Shown: piece by piece, positions 39,405 through 47,417 of the stretch
How positions within the stretch are numbered: position 1 is the first letter of the stretch
Layout: every line of letters begins with the position of its first letter
Origin: Bacillus ectoiniformans
Lineage (GTDB): Bacteria > Bacillota > Bacilli > Bacillales > Domibacillaceae
NCBI RefSeq assembly: GCF_016908875.1
Contig: NZ_JAFBES010000002.1
Coordinates: forward strand, 257,740-321,739
Length of the DNA: 64,000 nt
Reading direction: 5' to 3'
Translations under genes and position numbers: made by a program
The notes under the pieces: model-generated
Told to the model about the DNA's origin: nothing
The model's database searches: none
The model's input: the letters and a program-made list of their open reading frames with translations, nothing else

Positions 39405-40301
39405 TTATAGGCGTTTATTCAGCCATTCTTCCCAGTTTTTCTGACTTTGGCCTACGATATGCTGCTCGTACTTTCCAGTCAGCTCTATGTCTAAACTGTT
39501 TACAGCTGCCCCTCCCATCCCAATTTCAAGACCGGGATAGGCCTCTCTAAGCCTTTCAACCAATTCTAATGTATTAAATAAATTTTCTTTTAGCGTACAT
39601 GAAAGAAATAAGAATTTAGGATCGACGGTATCAAGCACCACCTCGAGATCTCCCTGTTTGATGCTTGAGCCTAAATAAATCACTTCATACCCTCTTCTTC
39701 GTACAAAAAGAGTAAAAATCAACAGTCCCAGTTCATGCCATTCATTCGGACCACAGACAGCCACTACTTTAGGCAGCACGCCATTATGCGGAAAGGAGTG
39801 CATAATCATCCCGATTCGAGACCTTAAAATGGAGGTCGCAAAATGCTCATGAGCTGTTGTGATCTCACCCTTTTCCCACATATCTCCTACTCGAAGGAGC
39901 AAGACAGCCAAAATTTCTACTGTCACTTTATCAATTGTAAACAAAGAGAAGGCCTTATTAATTAAATCGTGCGCTTTCACTTCATTAAACTGCATCAATG
40001 CCTGCAGAAGCTCTTCTAAAAGAATTTGATGATTTTCTCCTTTATCTTCCGATGTCAGCTGATCTGTTTCAAGTTCATGTTTATCCAATAGAGAAACCGC
40101 TTGGCTGATCGTAAAGCCTTGATTCACTTTTGCAGAGAGCCATTTTAATTTTTTTACATCATCTTCTGTATACAGACGGTGACCTGAATCATTTCTGACA
40201 GGCTCCAAAATTTGATATCTTCTTTCCCACGCACGAAGGGTTCCCGGTTGGATACCAACTAAATTAGAAACAGCCTTAATATTGTATTTGCCTTCGTTCA
40301 T
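39405..40301 (-). CDS. MerR-type regulator with B12-binding domain, CarH/LitR-like candidate photoreceptor
   Basis: Transcription regulator of 298 residues. The N-terminal MerR DNA-binding domain (about 1-75) has LVGIQPGTLRAWERRY and GHRLYTEDDV. A helical bundle follows (about 95-165) with W142, then nine residues, then E152-H153. This is the W-x9-EH motif of CarH photoreceptors. The cobalamin-binding domain (from about 178) has ExHxxG at 187-192 with His189 as lower ligand. CarH proteins bind adenosylcobalamin as dark tetramers that light breaks up. The residue after Trp is Glu, not the His found in Thermus CarH. The ATG at 40301 follows GAGGA; no carotenoid genes are nearby. Confidence 0.85.
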   Translation of the reverse strand: MNEGKYNIKAVSNLVGIQPGTLRAWERRYQILEPVRNDSGHRLYTEDDVKKLKWLSAKVNQGFTISQAVSLLDKHELETDQLTSEDKGENHQILLEELLQALMQFNEVKAHDLINKAFSLFTIDKVTVEILAVLLLRVGDMWEKGEITTAHEHFATSILRSRIGMIMHSFPHNGVLPKVVAVCGPNEWHELGLLIFTLFVRRRGYEVIYLGSSIKQGDLEVVLDTVDPKFLFLSCTLKENLFNTLELVERLREAYPGLEIGMGGAAVNSLDIELTGKYEQHIVGQSQKNWEEWLNKRL

Positions 40302-40340
40302 CACACTTCTTCCTCTCTACTTCCCGTTCCATTTCTTTAT

Positions 40341-40369
40341 ATTATAAAATGCTTTTATCGCTCCGTAAA
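40341..40369 (-). promoter_or_regulatory. Promoter of the CarH-like gene
   Basis: On the minus strand TTTACG and TATAAT are 17 bases apart, about 40 bases upstream of the start codon. Confidence 0.6.
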
Positions 40370-40372
40370 ACT

Positions 40373-40402
40373 TGTATAGGCTAAAAACTCTCTTTATATA
40401 CA
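40373..40402. promoter_or_regulatory. Possible operator: TGTATA/TATACA inverted repeat
   Basis: TGTATA at 40373-40378 and TATACA at 40397-40402 form an inverted repeat with an 18-base gap, just upstream of the -35 of the CarH-like gene. Autoregulation is common for this family; that this repeat is the operator is inference. Confidence 0.35.
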
Positions 40403-40409
40403 TTTCTAG

Positions 40410-41159
40410 CTACAACTCTTTGGAAATGGTGATTAAATGCGTTTCTGCTTTGGCTCCGAGCCGAAGCGGAACGCCGCTTGTGCCATATCCATTGCTGACA
40501 AGCATTCGCATACCGGCCCGCTCACTCCAGCCGCCGTTAGGATATAACCCCCAATGAAAGAGCCGAATCTGTCCCCCATGTGTGTGGCCGCTTAAAAAAA
40601 GGGAGACACTATCGCCTTCACTTAACCTATTGGCAAACACAGGATTGTGGCTAATTAGGATCTTGCAGCCCTCATTAGGCACATGAGAAAAAGTGCTCGG
40701 CTTATCGATTGTACCTACACTAGCATCGTCGACACCAAGCAGATATATTTGCTGAGTTCCATGATTCAGAACCGCCGAACCATTTTTTAGGATGGTTACA
40801 TTGCAAGACTCAAGAAGGTCTTTTAAATCAGGACATTCATAATCATTGTTGCCCCAAACGAAGAATACAGGCGCTACCTTCTGCAATAATACAAGATTCT
40901 GTTTGATGCGATCGATAGGAACTCCCTTTTCTGTCAGGTCTCCGCCTATCACAATCACATCTGCCTTCCCTTGAACTTTATCTATAATAGAATGAGCGAT
41001 TTGCCTCCTATGAATATCAGAAATAAAAAATAGATTAAATGGCTTCAGCTCTGTAAAGCTATGTAATTTGACTTCCTCGCTTTTCACCTCATTTCGGTGA
41101 CCTTCTTTAAACATATATGACAAAATAGATATAAAAAAAATGACTGCAATATACACCAT
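40410..41159 (-). CDS. ypbG: Metallophosphoesterase YpbG
   Basis: Membrane-anchored calcineurin-like phosphoesterase of 249 residues with one N-terminal transmembrane helix (residues 1-16). Metal-binding motifs appear in order: FISDIH near 46, GGDLTEKG near 74, WGNNDYE near 100, ISHNP near 170 and SGHTHGGQIRLF near 192, so the dimetal site is complete. The substrate is unknown. The start at 41159 follows an AAAGGAAAAC site. It lies divergent from cotJABC and next to the CarH-like gene, as ypbG does near mecB in B. subtilis. Confidence 0.88.
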   Translation of the reverse strand: MVYIAVIFFISILSYMFKEGHRNEVKSEEVKLHSFTELKPFNLFFISDIHRRQIAHSIIDKVQGKADVIVIGGDLTEKGVPIDRIKQNLVLLQKVAPVFFVWGNNDYECPDLKDLLESCNVTILKNGSAVLNHGTQQIYLLGVDDASVGTIDKPSTFSHVPNEGCKILISHNPVFANRLSEGDSVSLFLSGHTHGGQIRLFHWGLYPNGGWSERAGMRMLVSNGYGTSGVPLRLGAKAETHLITISKEL

Positions 41160-41236
41160 ATGTTTTCCTTTCGACCGTAAAGATCTTGTAAATACAAAAT
41201 ATTAATCAGAATAACAGATATTTATTTAAAAATAAA

Positions 41237-41265
41237 TAATATGTTTGAATCCGTTCTCATAGGAT
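41237..41265 (+). promoter_or_regulatory. Sigma-E promoter of cotJABC
   Basis: TAATATG and CATAGGAT are 14 bases apart. They match six of seven positions of the sigma-E -35 (KMATATT) and six of eight of the -10 (CATACAHT). About 30 bases upstream of cotJA. Confidence 0.72.
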
Positions 41266-41294
41266 AGTTTGAAGAAGTTAAAAGGAGGCAGCGT

Positions 41295-41543
41295 ATGGCT
41301 AAACCCCAGTGGTATAGAACTTACCGTCCATTCATCAGTCCGACTGATCCTTGTCCGCCTATCAAGATCAAAAGATATTCGACTCCGCCTAATCTTTTTC
41401 TTGGATTTCAGCCGCCAGGCATGGAACAATTCCCGCCGATGGCTGCACTAAAAAAGGGAACACTATGGAAATATTTCTATGATCCATACTTTTCCTTGAA
41501 AGAATTAAAAAGGAGTGAGTCAAATGAAAACCCTCACTCCTGA
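41295..41543 (+). CDS. cotJA: Spore coat-associated protein CotJA
   Basis: Small proline-rich coat protein of 82 residues with RPFISPTDPCPPIKIKRY near 11-28, the family signature, and FQPPGMEQFP after it. It helps place CotJC in the inner coat. The ATG at 41295 follows AAAAGGAGG. It is the first gene of cotJABC and overlaps cotJB by 20 bases. A mother-cell sigma-E promoter lies upstream. Confidence 0.92.
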   Translation: MAKPQWYRTYRPFISPTDPCPPIKIKRYSTPPNLFLGFQPPGMEQFPPMAALKKGTLWKYFYDPYFSLKELKRSESNENPHS

Positions 41544-41784
41544 ATTCTATCGTGAGCTTGAAGAAATTCAGGCTGTAGACTTTGTGATCGTGGATTTAAC
41601 TTTATATCTTCATACACATCCAGATGACCTTGAAGCAGTGAAACAATATAATACATCGGTACAAAAAAGCAAAAAGCTTAAAAAAGAATTTGAAATGAAA
41701 TACGGAGCAATGACAAGCTTCGGCTATAGTTATTCGCGTCATCCATTTGACTATAAAGAAGCCCCGTGGCCATGGCAAGTATGA
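41524..41784 (+). CDS. cotJB: Spore coat peptide assembly protein CotJB
   Basis: Small coat assembly protein of 86 residues, with the family segments FYRELEEIQAVDFVIVDLTL and LHTHPDDLEA and an aromatic C-terminus ending in WPWQV. The ATG at 41524 has AGGAG upstream; a GTG three codons before lies within that site. It starts inside the end of cotJA, so the two are translationally coupled, and ends 31 bases before cotJC. Confidence 0.92.
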   Translation: MKTLTPEFYRELEEIQAVDFVIVDLTLYLHTHPDDLEAVKQYNTSVQKSKKLKKEFEMKYGAMTSFGYSYSRHPFDYKEAPWPWQV

Positions 41785-41815
41785 GCCTATTAAATAAACT
41801 CGGAGGTAACCATTC

Positions 41816-42385
41816 ATGTGGGTATATGAAAAGAAGCTGCAGTACCCTGTAAAAGTCAGTACGTGCAATCCTACGCTTGCCAAGTACTTAATTGAGCAAT
41901 ACGGCGGTGCAGATGGAGAGCTTGCCGCCGCTTTAAGATATATGAATCAGCGGTATACCATCCCTCCTTCTGTTGTTGGACTATTAACGGATATTGCTAC
42001 GGAAGAATTAGGACATTTAGAAATGATTGCAACAATGATTTACAAATTAACGAAAGATGCGACGCCTGAGCAGATGAAAGCTGCCGGCCTTGGTGCACAC
42101 TACGTTAATCACGGGGAAGCATTATTCTATCAAAATGCGGGCGGCGTGCCATTTACGGCCCAGTATATTCAAGCCAAAGGAGATCCCATTGCGGATTTAT
42201 ATGAAGATATTGCTGCAGAAGAAAAGGCACGGGCGACTTACCAATGGATTATAGATATGAGTGATGACCCAGATTTAAACGATAGTCTGCGCTTTTTAAG
42301 AGAGCGGGAAATCATTCACTCCCAGCGGTTTCGAGAAGCGGTTGAAGTGCTAAAAGATGAACGGGACCGTAAAAAGATTTTTTAA
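41816..42385 (+). CDS. cotJC: Spore coat protein CotJC, manganese-catalase family
   Basis: Inner-coat protein of 189 residues related to manganese catalase. All expected metal ligands are present: Glu35 (GELAA), Glu64 and His67 (EELGHLE), Glu135/136 (AAEEKA) and His168 (EIIHSQRF). It may therefore be an active catalase; known family members have this activity, but activity here is inference. The start at 41816 follows GGAGGTAA. Last gene of cotJABC, followed by a shared terminator. Confidence 0.94.
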   Translation: MWVYEKKLQYPVKVSTCNPTLAKYLIEQYGGADGELAAALRYMNQRYTIPPSVVGLLTDIATEELGHLEMIATMIYKLTKDATPEQMKAAGLGAHYVNHGEALFYQNAGGVPFTAQYIQAKGDPIADLYEDIAAEEKARATYQWIIDMSDDPDLNDSLRFLREREIIHSQRFREAVEVLKDERDRKKIF

Positions 42386-42395
42386 TTCCCTTCGC

Positions 42396-42430
42396 AAAAA
42401 GCTCCGTCCTGAATGTGGACGGAGCTTTTT
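42396..42430. terminator. Bidirectional terminator between cotJC and ypbE
   Basis: AAAAAGCTCCGTCC pairs perfectly with GGACGGAGCTTTTT around 7 bases; it can end both convergent genes. Confidence 0.92.
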
Positions 42431-42441
42431 AGTGATTGAAT

Positions 42442-43110
42442 TTATGGCAGCGGTATTTTTAATACTTGTCCTACCCGTATTTCATTTCCGTTTAGTTGGT
42501 TAGCCTGACGGATCTTTTCAATCCCTGCTTGAGATTGATAGTAATTCATCGCAATTCTAAACACAGTTTCTTCAGGCTTAACAGTGTGGTAAACCACCTT
42601 CCCGCTTGGTTCTGGCGCAGGTGCTGGCTTCGGCTCCGGTGCCGGCTCAGGAACTGGCTGAGGTTCTGGTTTCGGTTCTGGTTTTGGAACCGGTACAGGA
42701 TCCGGTGCAGGAACGGGTTCTGGCTTAACTTCGGGCTGTATCGTTTCATCCTTCTGATCATCTGCATTGGAAGTGGACGCAGGAACAGCTTCTGCTGATG
42801 GATCTGATTCACTTTCTTCTTCGTCTTCTTCCGGCTGGTAAAACACTTCCGCCAGATCGTTCGGTGCGCTGACAGAAGTGGATGAAGCAGGATCATTATT
42901 CATATACGTATAGAGAATCAGTGTTAAAGGCGGCATGGCGATGAAAAACAGAAGCAGCGTTTTTAACACAGGGAATCTCTTTTTCTTTTTTTCTTCCCGT
43001 CTTTCCATTCTTGATGAAGGAGAAGGTTCTTGTACGTCATTGGATACAGATACTTTTTCTATTTCTTTACGATTTTTTTGGGCTAACTCACGATAAGGGT
43101 CCATGGTCAT
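42442..43110 (-). CDS. ypbE: LysM-domain membrane protein YpbE
   Basis: Single-pass protein of 222 residues. A basic cytoplasmic start (to about 45) is followed by a transmembrane helix (about 48-68), an acidic stretch and a Pro/Glu/Lys/Val repeat region near 125-165. A C-terminal LysM domain (about 170-222: VYHTVKPEETVFRIAMNYY, ending GQVLKIPLP) binds peptidoglycan. The linker probably spans the wall. In-frame ATGs at 43113, 43110 and 43104 follow AGAGGGG; 43110 is best spaced. The start overlaps the end of ypbD by 23 bases. Confidence 0.85.
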   Translation of the reverse strand: MTMDPYRELAQKNRKEIEKVSVSNDVQEPSPSSRMERREEKKKKRFPVLKTLLLFFIAMPPLTLILYTYMNNDPASSTSVSAPNDLAEVFYQPEEDEEESESDPSAEAVPASTSNADDQKDETIQPEVKPEPVPAPDPVPVPKPEPKPEPQPVPEPAPEPKPAPAPEPSGKVVYHTVKPEETVFRIAMNYYQSQAGIEKIRQANQLNGNEIRVGQVLKIPLP

Positions 43111-43720
43111 CATCAATCCCCTCTTGATTGAATAATGCTTTTTGTCTCGCTTTATGACGAATAACCAAGCCAAGTAAAAAATCGATGATAAAATGCACGA
43201 CAATCGTGACAGTCACACTGCTGGTCCATTCGTATATAAGTCCAATCCAAAAGCTTAATAAAATTACATTTATGGCTAAAAACCATTGAGATAAATACCT
43301 AACATGGATAAGAGCAAAAATCAGACTCGCAGCGGCGAGCCCAAAGGCAGTCTGCAGTATCCCTCTAAAGAAAATCTCCTCCGAAACGGCTACAATGAAA
43401 GCCATGGCCGCAATCTTAGCAACTGACTGATTGGCAAACAGCCGTTCATTAATGCCGCCATCGTCGTAATATTTTGCCGGCAGCCACCTCATGAAGATCA
43501 GGTCAACCAATACTACCGCCAATCCCCCGCCCACCCCATAAAGGAGCAAGTGATAAGCGGAAGCGTGAAAGATAGCGAAGAATGACGAAAGATCCTTAAA
43601 TAAAAATATACCGAAAAGGCATGAAATGGTTAATAGGGCAAATTGAGTAACATATAAGGATTTTTGCACCTCTGCATCCGACATTTGGCTTATCAATTCT
43701 GCTTGTTTAGATTTTTTCAT
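43088..43720 (-). CDS. ypbD: CPBP intramembrane metalloprotease YpbD
   Basis: Integral membrane protein of the CAAX-protease/bacteriocin-processing (Abi) family, 210 residues with about six helices. The catalytic motif EEIFFRG is near residue 114-120, with FALIHVRYL (His) near 138 and a later HFIIDFLLG near 177. These give the EExxxR and H motifs of the family. The natural substrate is unknown. The ATG at 43720 is 12 bases past the recQ stop with a weak site. It overlaps ypbE. Confidence 0.88.
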   Translation of the reverse strand: MKKSKQAELISQMSDAEVQKSLYVTQFALLTISCLFGIFLFKDLSSFFAIFHASAYHLLLYGVGGGLAVVLVDLIFMRWLPAKYYDDGGINERLFANQSVAKIAAMAFIVAVSEEIFFRGILQTAFGLAAASLIFALIHVRYLSQWFLAINVILLSFWIGLIYEWTSSVTVTIVVHFIIDFLLGLVIRHKARQKALFNQEGIDDDHGPLS

Positions 43721-43732
43721 AGACTTTCGGAC

Positions 43733-45196
43733 TCACCCTTTGATAGAAAAAATGGAAGCCAGTATAGAATCCCAACTTTCATTTACCTCCTTCTCTTCTT
43801 CAATTAGCCGCTTTTGATACAAATTGAAATCAAGGCCGCAATGATCACAGCACTTTACAGGTCTAGCCGTCAGTGTTTCTGCGAAATAGGCAAGCGCAGC
43901 TTCTCGCCGGCAGCCCTCACAATGAATCCAGTTCAGCATTTGTTTTCGCTTCTCTTCTTTCTTTAACAGCTGCTGATCGCGTTTCTTTCTAATAAAATCC
44001 GCCGCATCCTGTAAACCCGCTTTATTCGCTTCTGTCAGATAATGCCGTATAAACCTAGCCTGGCTTTCATTCAGCTGGAGCAAAACATCGATTTCACCTG
44101 GAACCATGTCGTCAGCTAATTCTGTATATCGATTAATTTGCCCGTCAGAAGGAAACTCCTTTGTTGCAATCAAATAATGAAGATCTTCATCCCCTGCACT
44201 GTATAGCAGGATGGCAAGGCTGTCTTCTCCTCCTCTTCCCGCTCTGCCGATTTCCTGCAGATAGGATTCGAATTCTGACGGAAGGTGGAAGTGGATGACA
44301 AAATGAATATTATTCTTGTTGATTCCCATGCCAAATGCACTCGTTGCACAGATGATATCAAGTTCATCATTTTGAAACTGCTGCTGAATTAAGATTCGAT
44401 CTTCCTGATTCATGCCTCCGTGATAAAAAGCGGTTCGGCTCATTCCTTTTGTTCTCAAATATTCCGCTCCTTCTTCAGCTCCTTTTTTGCTGGAGAAATA
44501 AACGATGCCCGGCTTTTTTAATTGCTGGCATAATTCAGCAAGCCTTTGCTTTTTTTCTGCCATATTCATGACATTCCATACAGCCATCGCTATATTTGGC
44601 CGATCCACTGAAAAGACTAATTCCCGTCCCTGTTCAATATTTAAGTATTTAAAAATATCTTTCCTGACGTTTGGCGCAGCTGTAGCTGTCAGCGCCAGCG
44701 TAAGAGGATTCCCGAGTTTCGCTCTTGCCTCGCCCAGCAAGCGGTAATCCGGCCGGAAATCGTGTCCCCATTGCGAAATACAATGCGCTTCATCCACCAC
44801 AAACAAGGCAATGCGCATGGATTGTAAAATGGAAATGACTTGCTGATTCGCAAGCATTTCAGGCGATAGAAAGATAAAGCGGTACTGCGGCAGCGTTTTA
44901 TACGCCTGCCGTTTTTCTTGAAAAGATAAAAATGAATTAAGAGCAATCACGCTTTTCTCACCGCGGATTTTCATTTGTTCGGCTTGATCCTGCATTAATG
45001 ACAATAAGGGCGATACGATCAGCACACTCCCGCTTAATAAATAGGCAGGCAGCTGATAGCACAGTGATTTACCGGTTCCTGTAGGGAGCATGGATAATGT
45101 ATGTTTGTTTAAAAGCAATGATTCGATCGTTTCTTCTTGGCCTGGCCGGAAAGAAGTGTATCCGAACTTTTCATAAAGAAGCTGTGTTGCGTTCAC
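43733..45196 (-). CDS. recQ: RecQ-family DNA helicase (RecS type)
   Basis: ATP-dependent 3'-5' DNA helicase for recombinational repair. Walker A is GTGKSLCYQ near residue 41, the DEAH box VVDEAHCISQWGHDFRPDY near 130 and motif VI QEIGRAGRGGEDS near 310. A zinc-binding region follows (C, then CEGC and CDHCG near 415-455). At 487 residues it lacks the HRDC domain, like B. subtilis RecS (YpbC). The GTG at 45196 has AGGTGA at good spacing; a GTG at 45205 lies within that site. It follows ypbB by a few bases. Confidence 0.93.
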   Translation of the reverse strand: MNATQLLYEKFGYTSFRPGQEETIESLLLNKHTLSMLPTGTGKSLCYQLPAYLLSGSVLIVSPLLSLMQDQAEQMKIRGEKSVIALNSFLSFQEKRQAYKTLPQYRFIFLSPEMLANQQVISILQSMRIALFVVDEAHCISQWGHDFRPDYRLLGEARAKLGNPLTLALTATAAPNVRKDIFKYLNIEQGRELVFSVDRPNIAMAVWNVMNMAEKKQRLAELCQQLKKPGIVYFSSKKGAEEGAEYLRTKGMSRTAFYHGGMNQEDRILIQQQFQNDELDIICATSAFGMGINKNNIHFVIHFHLPSEFESYLQEIGRAGRGGEDSLAILLYSAGDEDLHYLIATKEFPSDGQINRYTELADDMVPGEIDVLLQLNESQARFIRHYLTEANKAGLQDAADFIRKKRDQQLLKKEEKRKQMLNWIHCEGCRREAALAYFAETLTARPVKCCDHCGLDFNLYQKRLIEEEKEVNESWDSILASIFSIKG

Positions 45197-45201
45197 ATTA
45201 T

Positions 45202-46248
45202 TCACCTGCTATATTTAGCCAGCACGAGCCTGATTTGAAAATATGATAACTCTTTCAGCTCGTCTTTTATCGGCTTTAGTTTTTTCCCTGCATGCCTGGC
45301 GGCGGTTTCCCGAACCTGCTGAATCTCCGCTTCGCTGATAAACGGCAAGATAGAAAATTCGGGCACTTGTAAGGCCAGTTCCACGATGTGATCTTCTATG
45401 GTGCTTTGTTTCAAGTTTCTTTCGGCCGCCATGGCATCAATCGTATAGCCTCTTTCTATTAGCTCTGCCGTCTTTTTCGTAGAAGCAGTAAGCACAAGCG
45501 GCTCATAAATATCTTCCATTGCACGATATAATAACGGATAAGAAGAAGGGTTGGATGCAATCTCCTTGATCAGCGCATGAAACAAATTGAGAAAACGGAA
45601 GTGATATTCTGTCTCTTCTACATTTAACGTGCTTGCGGCCTGCTGTGTGGTTTTTCCGGTCCGCTTAAAACCAGATAGCCTAAGGACCAGTATTAGCGGG
45701 TCATCAGCTTCTTGTTTACTTAATAAGACTTTCAGCTCGTGATGCAAGCCGTTAATCAATTGCTGTTTCGGTAGTTGCTGCTGTCTGATATATGTTTTAA
45801 GCCAGTTCTGAATATGGTCATCTCTAGTTACCGGATAATATTTCTGTGTGGCGGCAGCCAGATGAGAGATCACTTGCACAAGAAAACTGAGACGCTTCCA
45901 AAATGATTGAGCGCAGTTTTGATATTTCCAGCCATGCAGATCAGAAAGAGACGGTTTATCTTTTAAATAATCATCTTTCGCTTTTCTGCCGTTTGAAGTG
46001 ATGTGCGGTTTTTCTTCATCATTCATGACAATATATCCTTTTTGCACAAGCTGTTGAACGGCATGGGCAAACTCGTTTCTTTCAATCCATCCCACCGTCT
46101 GAAACCACTGATCTATTTTGTATAAATGGGCATCTTGAATGGTTTGCGAAGATTTTTTTCCTTTTAGTAAATGGAAAACGGAAGAAACCGTCCGATCACC
46201 ATTCATACGCTCAATGATCGAAAGGATAACCGCCTGTAAAAAAGACAT
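45202..46248 (-). CDS. ypbB: Helix-turn-helix protein YpbB
   Basis: Protein of 348 residues with no assured function. A C-terminal helix-turn-helix lies near 265-300 (AELIERGYTIDAMAAERNL, then QSTIEDHIVEL), similar to the HTH found at the C-terminus of some RecQ proteins. Here that domain is on a separate protein encoded next to recQ. The ATG at 46248 follows AAAGGGG by 7 bases; seven earlier codons are rejected. Its operon with recQ suggests a partner role, which is inference. Divergent from fer. Confidence 0.82.
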   Translation of the reverse strand: MSFLQAVILSIIERMNGDRTVSSVFHLLKGKKSSQTIQDAHLYKIDQWFQTVGWIERNEFAHAVQQLVQKGYIVMNDEEKPHITSNGRKAKDDYLKDKPSLSDLHGWKYQNCAQSFWKRLSFLVQVISHLAAATQKYYPVTRDDHIQNWLKTYIRQQQLPKQQLINGLHHELKVLLSKQEADDPLILVLRLSGFKRTGKTTQQAASTLNVEETEYHFRFLNLFHALIKEIASNPSSYPLLYRAMEDIYEPLVLTASTKKTAELIERGYTIDAMAAERNLKQSTIEDHIVELALQVPEFSILPFISEAEIQQVRETAARHAGKKLKPIKDELKELSYFQIRLVLAKYSR

Positions 46249-46410
46249 ATGCATTCCCCTTTCATTCATTGAACAATTACCCTAAAACAGGGTATACTTC
46301 AACCTTAGAGGCCTATTGTTAGTTTACCATGAAAAATGTCAAATTTTCTCGTCCGACACATTATTTCAAAGAATGTAAGCCCTATCATAATCAGCTATCG
46401 TATTTTTTTA

Positions 46411-46439
46411 TTGAAAAGTAAATTCATCACATATACAAT
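46411..46439 (+). promoter_or_regulatory. Sigma-A promoter of fer
   Basis: TTGAAA and TACAAT are 17 bases apart, with the fer start about 80 bases downstream. The 270-base gap between ypbB and fer holds nothing else I can identify. Confidence 0.65.
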
Positions 46440-46496
46440 GGGATGTAGAAGTTTTTCAATCATATTGATTGATCAAATCCATTTGGATTTCTATAG

Positions 46497-46766
<270 letters not shown>

Positions 46767-46774
46767 TTTATGAT

Positions 46775-46803
46775 CCCTCGTTTTCTAACGAGGGATTTTT
46801 TTA
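46775..46803 (+). terminator. Terminator of fer
   Basis: CCCTCGTT pairs with AACGAGGG around TTCT, followed by a run of seven T. Confidence 0.92.
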
Positions 46804-46930
46804 TAGGCTCTTTTAAAGTGCAATGTTGATTTCTTATTGAACTAACGTGGAGGTTTATTAGAGAAGGTTAAATAACTAATTATAGTGAATTATTAACATA
46901 AATCTATTGCAGGAAAGGCGGCTAATATAG

Positions 46931-47293
46931 ATGACTAAGAATGAACCAAACCTTAAATCCCATTTGCAAGCACTAGAGGAAAGTCATTTAAAGCCTGAAA
47001 TTCGTACCTCAAGTGAGAAATTAGATATGTTATTGGCAGATGATTTTTTTGAATATGGAAGTTCAGGTATTGTTGTATACAAGAAAGATTGTGTAGGCGA
47101 AGGTGGAGTAGGAATAAGAGACTTGTCTCTTTACGACTTTGAAATTCATCCCTTGTCATCCGACGCAGTTTTAACAACTTACCGAGTTAGAGATGAAACG
47201 AGAAAAAAAGATACTTTAAGAAGTTCAATATGGAAACATATTGACGGTAGATGGAAGATATTTTTTCATCAAGGAACCGTTGCTAAATCTTAA
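46931..47293 (+). CDS. DUF4440 / NTF2-like family protein
   Basis: Soluble protein of 120 residues in the SnoaL/NTF2-like DUF4440 group, recognised from the pattern of an N-terminal helix (SHLQALEESHLKPEIR), then LLADDFFEYGSSG, and the C-terminal RSSIWKHIDGRWKIFFHQGT. Such proteins are often small enzymes or binding folds, with no certain role here. The ATG at 46931 follows AGGAAAGGCGG. It is more AT-rich than its neighbours and is not found between fer and ribU in B. subtilis, so it may be acquired. Confidence 0.78.
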   Translation: MTKNEPNLKSHLQALEESHLKPEIRTSSEKLDMLLADDFFEYGSSGIVVYKKDCVGEGGVGIRDLSLYDFEIHPLSSDAVLTTYRVRDETRKKDTLRSSIWKHIDGRWKIFFHQGTVAKS

Positions 47294-47379
47294 TCATAGT
47301 TCTAACTTTTTTAAGTAACGGGGGCTTTTGTTCAAAATGAACAAAAATCAACATTCTTGTTTAACAAAGCCTTTTAATA

Positions 47380-47412
47380 AAACAGGCGAACCCAAATCGG
47401 ATTCGCCTGTTT
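47380..47412. terminator. Bidirectional terminator between the DUF4440 gene and swrC
   Basis: AAACAGGCGAA pairs with TTCGCCTGTTT around an 11-base loop, with T on both sides. It lies just past the swrC stop on the minus strand. Confidence 0.88.
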
Positions 47413-47417
47413 TTTTG

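Noticed and set aside
41226-41429. Minus-strand ORF opposite cotJA
   Set aside because: Shadow of cotJA; cotJA has family motifs, a ribosome site and a promoter.
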